From Streptosporangiaceae bacterium (GTDB lineage Bacteria; Actinomycetota; Actinomycetes; Streptosporangiales; Streptosporangiaceae), in NCBI GenBank assembly GCA_030039095.1, contig JASHQP010000237.1:1-8234 (forward strand): DNA of 8,234 nucleotides. Direction: 5' to 3'. Both the position numbers and the translations under genes were made by a program. Of this stretch, positions 1-6,267 are shown one piece after another; the stretch's first letter is position 1; the number at the start of each line of letters is the position of its first letter. The notes under the pieces are model-generated. The model did not search any database. It worked only from the letters and a program-made list of their open reading frames with translations, and was not told the origin of the DNA.

Positions 1-461
1 TCGACCTCGGGCCCGGCACGCTCGCCACCACGGCGGACCTGACCACGTCCACGCTGACCGGGACGCTCACACTGCCCCCGGCAACCGGGTCGTTCAGGGA
101 ACTGGGACTGGTCCCGGTCACCGCGACCACCGAGATGATCCAGGACGGCACGGCCACCGGGACGGTCAACTTCACGACCAACGCGGTGACCACCACCGCC
201 ACCGACACGATGAAGCTGACCAGCCTGAAGGTGGCCGGCCTGCCGATCCCCGTGGGGCCATCCTGTGAGACGTCCCCGGCGACCATCACCGTGTCCTCGC
301 AGGCCGGCTTCAACGTGCTGAACGGCGGCACGCTGTCCGGTACCTACACGATCCCCGCGTTCGCGCACTGCGGGCTCGCGACCCTGCTGATCAACCTGAC
401 CCTGCCCGGGCCCGGCAACACGATCTCGCTGACGCTCGGCAAGGGCACGCTCGGCAGCTGA
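1..461 (+). CDS. 3' end of a probably secreted beta-rich protein, function unknown (5' truncated)
   Basis: The reading frame is open from base 3 at the window edge to a TGA at 459-461, giving 152 visible residues; the start and any signal peptide lie outside. The protein is rich in Thr, Ser, Gly, Leu and Val, with alternating hydrophobic and Thr/Ser stretches that suggest stacked beta strands. It has almost no charged residues. Two cysteines (visible residues 88 and 123, in PSCET and AHCGL) could form a disulphide, which fits an exported protein. The C-terminus has no obvious membrane anchor or sortase motif. The phrases TLTGTLTLPPATGSF, KVAGLPIPVG and LPGPGNTISLTLGKG give it the look of a family of uncharacterised secreted actinobacterial proteins; that resemblance is from memory. 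No enzymatic motif is visible. A structural, adhesive or lipid-binding role is only a guess. The gene ends 74 bp before the stop of the convergent SMP-30 gene. Confidence 0.75.
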   Translation, partial: DLGPGTLATTADLTTSTLTGTLTLPPATGSFRELGLVPVTATTEMIQDGTATGTVNFTTNAVTTTATDTMKLTSLKVAGLPIPVGPSCETSPATITVSSQAGFNVLNGGTLSGTYTIPAFAHCGLATLLINLTLPGPGNTISLTLGKGTLGS

Positions 462-501
462 CCGCGCCAAGCCGCCGTCCGGACAACCGACGACCCCCTT
501 C

Positions 502-560
502 CGGGCGGCTCATGGCCCAGCCGCCCGTTCCCCGGTCAGCCGCGGAACGGGTGGCTGGGC
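502..560. terminator. Candidate bidirectional terminator: two competing hairpins between convergent genes
   Basis: Two overlapping inverted repeats sit at the convergent junction. The smaller is a 9-bp perfect stem, 502-510 with 519-527, with an 8-base loop. The larger pairs 515-531 with 544-560: 16 Watson-Crick pairs plus one G-T (523/552). After one C/C mismatch it continues with three more pairs (533-535 with 540-542) around a TCAG tetraloop. The two share the segment 515-527, so a transcript can form only one at a time. No T-run follows either stem, as is common for high-GC actinobacterial terminators. The larger stem covers the last codons and the stop codon (536-538) of the minus-strand SMP-30 gene. 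The G-T pair would be a G-U wobble in plus-strand RNA but a C-A mismatch in minus-strand RNA. Confidence 0.6.
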
Positions 561-1384
561 TGCCCGGTCACGCCGGGCTCGCACACGAACAGCGCGCCGC
601 CGGACTCACCCGGCCCTTCCGCGGTCGTGATGTAGAGCCGGTCCAGGCCGGGCCCGCCGAACACGCAGCTGGTCACCCGCGCCGCGGGCAGGTCCAGGGT
701 CTCGACCAGCTGGCCGTCCGGGTCGTGGTGCAGCACCGCGTACCCTTCCCAGACCGCGACCCAGACCCCGCCCTCCGCGTCCACGGTGAGGCCATCGGGC
801 ACGACCTCACCGCCGCCAACCGCCTTGAACGGGCGTCGCCCCCCGACCTGGCCGGTAGCCGGGTCGTAGTCGAGCACGTCAACCCGGTGGGCTTGCGAGT
901 CGGTGTAGTACATGAGCCGCTCGTCCGGGCTCCAGCCGATGCCGTTGGAGGTGCCAACCCCGGTCAGCAGCGTGGTCACGCTCAGGTCGGGGTCCAGCCG
1001 GTACAGCGCACCGGCTCCCGGCGACTCGTCGAAGGCCATCGTGCCCGCGTAGAACCGGCCGGCCCGGTCGCAGGAGCCGTCGTTCATCCGGTTCCCCGGC
1101 TGGTCCTTCTCCACCTCCGCGAGCGTGGTCAGCGTGCCCGAGTCCGGGTCCAGCGCCAGAAAGCCGTCCCGGACCGCAACCACGAGCCCGCCGCTGGCGC
1201 GGGGGACCACGGCGCCGACCGGCTGGCCGGTGTCCCAGCTGCTGAATGATCCGTCGGCGGCCATCCGGTGCACCCGGCTCTCTGGGATATCCACCCAGTA
1301 CAGGGACTGGTCGCGGGCATCCCAGACCGGGCCCTCGCCGAGCGTGCACACGGGTGCCTGCACCCGTTCCGGCCGTTTCGTCAT
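536..1384 (-). CDS. SMP-30/gluconolactonase/LRE (regucalcin) family protein
   Basis: This 282-residue protein is a six-bladed beta-propeller of the SMP-30/gluconolactonase/LRE family, usually about 290-300 residues. The expected metal-site residues are present: Glu17 in LGEGPVWD, Asn147 in GTSNGIGWSPD and Asp197 in VPDGLTVD. Arg99 and Asn101 in NRMNDG match the substrate-side residues of regucalcin. Repeated blade phrases are visible (DQSLYWVDI, GLVVAVRDG, RFYAGTM, RLMYYTDS, GVWVAVW). Family members are cytosolic, divalent-metal-dependent lactonases acting on sugar or aldono-lactones; which lactone this one uses cannot be read from sequence. The ATG at 1382-1384 is preceded only by a weak purine stretch (CCAGG). 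It lies 19 bp after the gabT stop on the same strand, so translation probably depends on a gabT-initiated transcript. Pairing with gabT suggests a catabolic role, which is inference. Family assignment is firm; substrate is open. Confidence 0.9.
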   Translation of the reverse strand: MTKRPERVQAPVCTLGEGPVWDARDQSLYWVDIPESRVHRMAADGSFSSWDTGQPVGAVVPRASGGLVVAVRDGFLALDPDSGTLTTLAEVEKDQPGNRMNDGSCDRAGRFYAGTMAFDESPGAGALYRLDPDLSVTTLLTGVGTSNGIGWSPDERLMYYTDSQAHRVDVLDYDPATGQVGGRRPFKAVGGGEVVPDGLTVDAEGGVWVAVWEGYAVLHHDPDGQLVETLDLPAARVTSCVFGGPGLDRLYITTAEGPGESGGALFVCEPGVTGQPSHPFRG

Positions 1385-1403
1385 GCCTGGTCTGTGCCCC
1401 GGG

Positions 1404-2774
1404 TCACAGCCCAGCGAACGCGTCGTCGAGGATCGAGAGCCCCTCGCCGAGCAGCTGCTCGGAGATGACCAGCGGCGGCAGGAACCGCAGCACGTTGCCG
1501 AAGGTCCCGCACGTGAGCACGATCAGCCCGCTCTGGTGGCACGCGCTCGCGACCTTGGCGGTGGCCGCGGCGTCCGGCTCCAGCGTTCCGGGCTCGACCA
1601 GTTCGATGGCGATCATCGCGCCGCGCCCCCGCACGTCCCCGATCTCCGGGTGGGTCTCGGCGAGCTTGCGCAGCCGGGGCAGCATGATGTCGCCGATCCG
1701 GCGAGCCATCGCGGGCAGGTCCTCCTTGCCCATGGTCTCGATCGCGCCGAGCGCGGCGGCGCAGGCGACCGGGTTCCCGCCGAACGTGCCGCCGAGGCCG
1801 CCGGGGTGCACCGCGTCCATCATCTCGGCGCGGCCGGTCACCCCGGCCAGCGGCAGCCCGCCCGCGATCCCCTTGGCGGTGGTGATCAGGTCGGGCACGA
1901 CGCCCTCGTGGTCGACGGCGAACCAGTCGCCGGTCCGGCAGAACCCGGACTGGATCTCGTCTGCCACGAACACGATGCCGTTCTCCCGGCAGAACGCGGC
2001 GAGGCCAGGTATGAACCCGTCCGGCGGCACCACGAAGCCGCCTTCGCCCTGGATCGGCTCCAGGACCACCGCGGCGACGTTCTTCTCGCCGACCTGCGTG
2101 TGGATCAGGGAGGTGATCGTGTCCAGCGCGTCGGCCTTGCAGGCCGCGGGGCCGCCCGGCCAGCGGAACGGGTAGGCCATGGGCATCCGGTACACGTCGG
2201 ACGCGAACGGGCCGAAACCGTCCTTGTACGGCATGTTCTTCGCGGTCATCGCCATCGTCAGGTTCGTCCGCCCGTGGTAGGCGTGGTCGAACACCACCAC
2301 CGAGGAGCGGCCGGTCGCGTGCCGTGCGATCTTGACGGCGTTCTCGACGGCCTCGGCACCGGAGTTGAACAGCGCGGACCGCTTCTCGTAGTCGCCGGGC
2401 GTCAGCCGGTTGAGCTCCTCGCACACCTCCACGTAGCCGCGGTACGGCGTGACCATGAAGCAGGTGTGCGTGAACTCCGCCACCTGCTCGGTGACCCGGT
2501 CCACCACAAGCTCGGCGCTGTTGCCGACCGTGGTCACGGCGATGCCGGAGCCGAAGTCGATGAACGAGTTGCCGTCGGCGTCGAGTACGATGCCGCCGCC
2601 GGCGGCGGTCACGAACACCGGCAGGACGTGGCTCAGCCCGCGGGCCACGGCCTGCTGCCGGCGGCCCAGCAGCTCCCGTGACACGGGCCCGGGGATCTCG
2701 GTGACAATGCGGCGCTCCTGAGCCAGGCCGGGACCGCCTCGCGGGGTGCTAGTAAAGGTCATAAGGCTGACCAT
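1404..2774 (-). CDS. gabT: 4-aminobutyrate--2-oxoglutarate transaminase
   Basis: This is a class III PLP-dependent aminotransferase of 456 residues (452 from the second ATG). It moves the amino group of GABA to 2-oxoglutarate, giving succinic semialdehyde and glutamate; related omega-amino acids such as beta-alanine or 5-aminovalerate may also be used. The resemblance to mycobacterial GabT is strong throughout: VTEIPGP near residues 24-30, GSGIAVTTVGNS 75-86, FTHTCFMVTPY 101-111, the PLP-phosphate loop NSGAEAVENAVKIAR from 137, and FDHAYHGRTNLTMA. Asp272 in VADEIQSGF contacts the PLP ring nitrogen, and Lys301 in TTAKGIAGG is the Schiff-base lysine. Neither ATG (2774 or 2762) has a Shine-Dalgarno sequence. 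The second lies 7 bases after a TATGGT -10-like hexamer and gives a length closer to mycobacterial GabT, so the true start may be 2762 on a leaderless transcript. No gabD is adjacent; an SMP-30 gene follows. Confidence 0.93.
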   Translation of the reverse strand: MVSLMTFTSTPRGGPGLAQERRIVTEIPGPVSRELLGRRQQAVARGLSHVLPVFVTAAGGGIVLDADGNSFIDFGSGIAVTTVGNSAELVVDRVTEQVAEFTHTCFMVTPYRGYVEVCEELNRLTPGDYEKRSALFNSGAEAVENAVKIARHATGRSSVVVFDHAYHGRTNLTMAMTAKNMPYKDGFGPFASDVYRMPMAYPFRWPGGPAACKADALDTITSLIHTQVGEKNVAAVVLEPIQGEGGFVVPPDGFIPGLAAFCRENGIVFVADEIQSGFCRTGDWFAVDHEGVVPDLITTAKGIAGGLPLAGVTGRAEMMDAVHPGGLGGTFGGNPVACAAALGAIETMGKEDLPAMARRIGDIMLPRLRKLAETHPEIGDVRGRGAMIAIELVEPGTLEPDAAATAKVASACHQSGLIVLTCGTFGNVLRFLPPLVISEQLLGEGLSILDDAFAGL

Positions 2775-2775
2775 A
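2757..2775 (-). promoter_or_regulatory. Candidate gabT -10 element with overlapping short dyad
   Basis: On the minus strand TATGGT (2775-2770) fits the actinobacterial -10 pattern TANNNT. It ends 7 bases before the second in-frame ATG (2762-2760), the geometry expected of a leaderless transcript beginning at that ATG. A dyad, GGTCA-N6-TGACC (2757-2772), spans the -10 and the presumed transcription start, where a repressor could act. No convincing -35 is visible at 17-19 bp. The arms are only 5 bp, so chance is possible. Confidence 0.4.
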
Positions 2776-2829
2776 GGGCACGAGGGGTGCCGCCGGCATC
2801 AGCGGGAAGCGGGTTCGCGTCCGTCCTGG

Positions 2830-2879
2830 CGATCTTGGTCAAAACACGTCGTGATGGCAGCGTCTTTTGACCAAGATCG
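2830..2879. repeat. 15-bp perfect inverted repeat in the gabT/peptidase divergent spacer
   Basis: The arms are 2830-2844 (CGATCTTGGTCAAAA) and 2865-2879, exact reverse complements over 15 bp. After one mismatched pair the symmetry continues for three more (2846-2848 with 2861-2863), leaving a 12-base centre. The arms are much richer in A/T than anything around them (9 of 15 bases). The arrangement could be a dispersed palindromic repeat of REP or MITE type, an operator for a dimeric regulator, or an insulating hairpin between divergent genes. No T-run or transposase is present. Only this one copy occurs in the window. The right arm contains the likely -35 hexamer of the peptidase promoter. 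Confidence 0.85.
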
Positions 2880-2904
2880 TCGTGCCTGCCTTACGCTGCG
2901 GACG
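2867..2904 (+). promoter_or_regulatory. Candidate promoter of the S9 peptidase gene (leaderless)
   Basis: TTGACC (2867-2872) matches the -35 consensus TTGACN. After 19 bp comes TACGCT (2892-2897), which fits TANNNT. Transcription would begin about 7 bases later, at the GTG start at 2904. No Shine-Dalgarno sequence precedes that GTG, consistent with a leaderless mRNA. The -35 lies inside the right arm of the 2830-2879 inverted repeat, so a protein bound there would affect initiation. The left arm gives a mirror TTGACC on the minus strand, but no TANNNT follows it at 17-19 bp. Confidence 0.55.
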
Positions 2905-5006
2905 TGACGCAACCAACGCGCGACGAGGTCCTGGCGAGCTACGCGGGGAGCCGGCGGTTCGCCCTCGGGCGGCCCCGTGACCTGACCCTCCTTCCCGATC
3001 CCGCCCCCGGTCGCCTGCTGTTCCTGAGGGCGCTGGCCGCCGACGACCCCAATACCGCGCTGTGGTCGTGCGACCTGGGGACCGGCGAGGAACGCCTGCT
3101 GGCCGACCCCTGCGTGCTGCTCGGCGGCGAGGCCGAGGTGATTCCCGCAGCCGAGCTGCGGCGCAGGGAGCGGTCCCGCGAGTCGGCGCGCGGCATCGTG
3201 GCCTACTCGACCGACTCCGCCGGCCGGCTGGCGGCCTTCGCGCTCTCCGGAAGGCTGTTCGTCTGCGACCTGGAGAGCGGCGGCACCCGCGCGGTGCCGA
3301 CCGGCGGGGAGTGCGTGGACCCGCACATCGACCCGGCCGGCGCCAACGTGGCCTATGTGCACGAGGGCTCGCTGCGGGTGGTCACGCTGGACGGCGAGAT
3401 CATCGTCGAGCTGTCCGAGGACGACCCCGAGGTGAGCTACGGCGCCGCCGATTTCGCCGCGGCCGAGGAGCAGGACCGCCACCACGGCTTCTGGTGGAGT
3501 CCCGACGGTCGGCACCTGCTCGTCGCGCGCGTCGACACGAGCGACGTGACCTCGTGCTGGCTCGCCGACCCCACGTACAACGAGGAGGACCCGGTCCGGC
3601 TGCGCTACCCGCGGGCCGGGCACGCGAACGCGGTCATCCGCCTGGTCGTGGCCGGGCTGGACGGTTCTACGGTCGCGGTCAGCGGCGCCCCGGACGAGCG
3701 GATGCCGTACCTGCTTTCGGCCCGCTGGGAGCGTGGCGGCCCGCCGGCCCTGGTGCTGCTCGCGCGTGACCAGCACCTGCTCGAGATCCGCACCCTCGAC
3801 CCCGGTACCGGCGAGACCTGGCTTGCGCACGCCGACACCGACCCGGCCTGGCTGCAGCTGATGCCGGGGACGCCGGCCTGGCTGCCCGACGGCCGGCTGC
3901 TGCGCTCCGCGATCTCCGACGACACCTACCGGCTGTTCGCCGACGACCAGCCCTGCACGCCCCCGGGCCTGCAGGTCGCCGGCGTGGTCGCGGCCGGGGA
4001 GCGGACGGTGTTCCGGGCCACGACCGAGCCGACCGAGCAGCACCTGTACGCGGTCGATCACGCGACCGGCGAGATCGTGCAGCTCACCGCCGGCCCCGGA
4101 GTGCACACCGGTGCGGTGCGCGCCGGGCTGCTCGCGGTGTCGTCCGAGACCCTGGACAGCGACGGGATCACCGTGCGGGTGTACGCGGGGGATCGGCTGC
4201 TCGCCACCGTCGGGTCGCTGCCCAGGGAGCCGGCGTTCGCGCCGCGGGTGACGCTGCTGAAGTCCGGCGAGCGGGAGCTGCGGACCGCCGTGATCTTCCC
4301 GCGGGACGGCTACCGGCCGGCGGGCCCGCTGCCGATCCTGATGGCGCCGTACGGCGGCGCGGCCCAGCAGGTGCTCGAGGCCCGCCGGCTGTTCAGCGAG
4401 CCCCAGTGGCTGGCCGACCACGGGTTCGCGGTGATCGTGGCCGACGGCCGGGGCTCGCCGGCTCGTGGCCCGGGCTGGGAGCGCGCGTTCTACCTGGACG
4501 TGGCCACATCGCCGCTCGACGACCAGGTGGCGGCGCTGGAGAGCGTTACGGCCCGTTATCCAGGGGAACTGGATGCGGGCCGCGTCGGGATCCGCGGATG
4601 GTCGTTCGGCGGGTACCTCTCGGCGCTGGCGGTGCTGAGGCGGCCCGACGTGTTCAGCGCCGCGGTCGCCGGTGCGCCGGTCAGCGACTGGCGCTACTAC
4701 GACACCGCGGCCACCGAACGCTGGCTCGGCCATCCGGACGAGCATCCCGACGCGTACGAGCGGACGTCGCTGCTCCCGCTGGCGGCGGGCCTGACCCGGC
4801 CGCTGCTGCTGATCCACGGGCTGGCCGACGACAACGTCCACCCGCGCCACACGCTGCTGCTGTCCGCAGAGCTGCTGGCGGCCTCGCGGGAGCACAGCAC
4901 GCTGCTGCTGCCCGGGGTGACGCACATGGTCTGGCAGCCCCCGGTCATCGCGGGGATGCTGCAGGCGCAGGTCGACTTCTTCCGGCGCTGGCTCGCCGCG
5001 AGTTGA
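2904..5006 (+). CDS. Dipeptidyl-peptidase IV-type S9 family serine peptidase
   Basis: This 700-residue protein has the two-part DPP IV layout: an N-terminal beta-propeller region (about residues 30-430) and a C-terminal alpha/beta-hydrolase domain (about 440-700). Ser567 lies in the nucleophile elbow GWSFGGY. Asp642 lies in HGLADDNVHP, whose Asn644 corresponds to Asn710 of human DPP IV, and His674 lies in GVTHM, which completes the triad. Glu188-Glu189 in DFAAAEEQDR, just before HHGFWWSPDG, match the paired glutamates that hold the substrate N-terminus in DPP IV enzymes. It should therefore release N-terminal dipeptides, probably after Pro or Ala. There is no signal peptide or membrane segment, so it is probably cytosolic and recycles peptides. 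The GTG start has no ribosome-binding site but is well placed for a leaderless mRNA. The stop is 9 bp from the stop of the convergent transporter gene. Confidence 0.92.
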   Translation: MTQPTRDEVLASYAGSRRFALGRPRDLTLLPDPAPGRLLFLRALAADDPNTALWSCDLGTGEERLLADPCVLLGGEAEVIPAAELRRRERSRESARGIVAYSTDSAGRLAAFALSGRLFVCDLESGGTRAVPTGGECVDPHIDPAGANVAYVHEGSLRVVTLDGEIIVELSEDDPEVSYGAADFAAAEEQDRHHGFWWSPDGRHLLVARVDTSDVTSCWLADPTYNEEDPVRLRYPRAGHANAVIRLVVAGLDGSTVAVSGAPDERMPYLLSARWERGGPPALVLLARDQHLLEIRTLDPGTGETWLAHADTDPAWLQLMPGTPAWLPDGRLLRSAISDDTYRLFADDQPCTPPGLQVAGVVAAGERTVFRATTEPTEQHLYAVDHATGEIVQLTAGPGVHTGAVRAGLLAVSSETLDSDGITVRVYAGDRLLATVGSLPREPAFAPRVTLLKSGERELRTAVIFPRDGYRPAGPLPILMAPYGGAAQQVLEARRLFSEPQWLADHGFAVIVADGRGSPARGPGWERAFYLDVATSPLDDQVAALESVTARYPGELDAGRVGIRGWSFGGYLSALAVLRRPDVFSAAVAGAPVSDWRYYDTAATERWLGHPDEHPDAYERTSLLPLAAGLTRPLLLIHGLADDNVHPRHTLLLSAELLAASREHSTLLLPGVTHMVWQPPVIAGMLQAQVDFFRRWLAAS

Positions 5007-5015
5007 TCGAGGTGT

Positions 5016-6260
5016 TCAGGCCAGGGCGAACCGCGGCTCGCGCAGCGGGACCGCGAGCGCCAGCGACACCGTCGGCAGCGCGACCAGGGCCGCGAGCGCC
5101 ACGGCCAGACCGTAGGAGTCGGCGAGGAAGCCGAACAGCGGGGCGGCCAGCCCGCCGAACGAGATGGCCAGCCCCAGCGTGACGCCGCTGGCGGTGCCGA
5201 TCCGGTTCGGCAGGTAGTCCTGGCCGAGCGTGACCTGCACCGCGAACGGAAGGTAGAGGGCCAGCCCGGACAGGATCGCGGCCGCGAACGCGACCTCGAC
5301 GTCGGGCGCCGTGGCCAGCAGCGCGAGCGCGGGGATCGCGCAGGCGTAGCCGAGGCGGACCGTGGCCAGCCGCCGCCACCGGTCCGCCAGCCAGCCGCCG
5401 ATGAGCGAGCCGACCGCGCCCGCGGCCACGAAGGTGGTCAGCGCCGCCGAGCCCACAGCGGTCGGCTCGTGGAACCGGTGGATCACGAACAGCGCGAGCA
5501 GCGACGCGACGCCGAAGTAGGCGATGGACCGCGTGGTCACGACCGCGGTCAGCCGGGCGAAGCTGCGCCAGTCGTCGGGGCGCGGCTCGCCGGCGTGCTC
5601 CCCGGCCGCGGCCCGGCGCGACTGCCTCGCCTGGTCAGCCGCCTGCGCCTGGCGCCAGGGACGCCGGGCGGCCAGTAGCGCGGCCATAACGACGGCGGGG
5701 ATGACCAGCAGCGGTGTGCCCCGCAGCCCGGTCACCAGCAGCACCGGCGTCACCACCACCGGCCCGAGCGCGATCCCGAGGTTGCCGCCGACCGAGAACC
5801 AGCTCATCGCCTGTGTGGAGTTCCCGGCCACGCCGCGGGCGGTCCGGGTCGCCTCGGGGTGGTACGCCGCGACGCCCACGCCGGACAGGGCGATGGCGAG
5901 CCACGTGATCGCGTAGCTGTCGCCCAGGCCGGACAGGCCCACCCCGATCCCGGCGACGAGCAGCCCGGCCGCGATCAGCCAGCCCAGCCGGCGCCGGTCG
6001 GTGATCACGCCGAAGGCCGGCTGGACCGCGCTGGACAGGAACGTCGCCGCGAGCGTGATGCCGGTGAGCCCGACGTAGGTGTAGTGCCGCTCGATGGCCA
6101 GGAAGGGCAGCAGCGCGGGCACGGCCCCCTGGTACAGGTCGTCGACCGTGTGGGTCGCGGCCAGCAGGCCCAGGATCGGGCCGCTTCCGGCGAGGGCGAG
6201 GCGTCTGGAGCGAGCAGATGTCTGATGACTTGACTTGCGGAGGGGGAGGGGGCGCGTCAT
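5016..6260 (-). CDS. MFS exporter, fosmidomycin-resistance (Fsr)-like
   Basis: This 414-residue protein has about 12 hydrophobic segments in two halves, joined by a charged loop near residues 199-240. Signatures of the Fsr-type MFS branch are clear: HTVDDLYQGAVPALLPFL (His37, Asp40, Asp41, Gln44) in the first helix, SSAVQPAFGVITDRR (76-90) with the MFS loop after helix 2, GVGVAAYHPEATR (127-139) and MSWFSVGGNLG (152-162). The E. coli relative exports fosmidomycin; the natural substrate here is unknown. About 28 residues, rich in Ser and Arg, precede the first helix, and no better start exists downstream. GAGG, overlapping the stop of the upstream regulator gene (6266-6269), is a usable ribosome-binding site for the ATG. 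With 7 bp between the genes, it is co-transcribed with the FCD regulator, which probably senses its substrate or a related metabolite (inference). Confidence 0.9.
   Translation of the reverse strand: MTRPLPLRKSSHQTSARSRRLALAGSGPILGLLAATHTVDDLYQGAVPALLPFLAIERHYTYVGLTGITLAATFLSSAVQPAFGVITDRRRLGWLIAAGLLVAGIGVGLSGLGDSYAITWLAIALSGVGVAAYHPEATRTARGVAGNSTQAMSWFSVGGNLGIALGPVVVTPVLLVTGLRGTPLLVIPAVVMAALLAARRPWRQAQAADQARQSRRAAAGEHAGEPRPDDWRSFARLTAVVTTRSIAYFGVASLLALFVIHRFHEPTAVGSAALTTFVAAGAVGSLIGGWLADRWRRLATVRLGYACAIPALALLATAPDVEVAFAAAILSGLALYLPFAVQVTLGQDYLPNRIGTASGVTLGLAISFGGLAAPLFGFLADSYGLAVALAALVALPTVSLALAVPLREPRFALA
6215..6232 (-). promoter_or_regulatory. Operator-like motif inside the 5' end of the MFS gene
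   Basis: The minus strand reads CAAGTCATCAGACATCTG. This matches 16 of 18 bases of the plus-strand sequence at 6981-6998 in the regulator promoter; the two mismatches are at positions 7 and 16. Both copies keep a GTC-N4-GAC dyad. It is relatively AT-rich and falls in codons 10-16 of the transporter gene, in a poorly conserved N-terminal extension. It may be a second binding site for the adjacent FCD regulator. This rests on similarity alone. Confidence 0.4.
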
Positions 6261-6267
6261 CGGGGCC

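Noticed and set aside
1381..2424. A 347-codon minus-strand frame overlapping gabT in another phase.
   Set aside because: It shares the strand with gabT but is out of frame, with an Arg/Gly-dominated translation. gabT has all the catalytic residues in its own frame.
1125..2681. A 518-codon open frame on the plus strand across the SMP-30/gabT boundary.
   Set aside because: It lies opposite two well-supported genes and its translation is Arg/His/Gly/Ala-rich without motifs, so it is a shadow of the gabT and SMP-30 coding bias.
2831..2878. The inverted repeat considered as terminal repeats of an insertion sequence.
   Set aside because: Only 20 bases separate the arms, no transposase is nearby and no flanking target duplication is clear. 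A miniature palindromic element or an operator fits better.
2799..4925. A 708-codon open frame on the minus strand opposite the S9 peptidase gene.
   Set aside because: It is Arg/Gly/Pro/Gln-rich low-complexity translation with no recognisable domain, typical of antisense frames in high-GC DNA. The plus strand here encodes a complete peptidase with an intact catalytic triad.
4992..5042. Possible terminator hairpin at the peptidase/transporter junction (CGCGAG at 4997-5002 with CTCGCG at 5037-5042).
   Set aside because: The stem is only 6 bp with a 34-base loop, and such GC words recur often here. The 9-bp gap between stop codons has no better structure.
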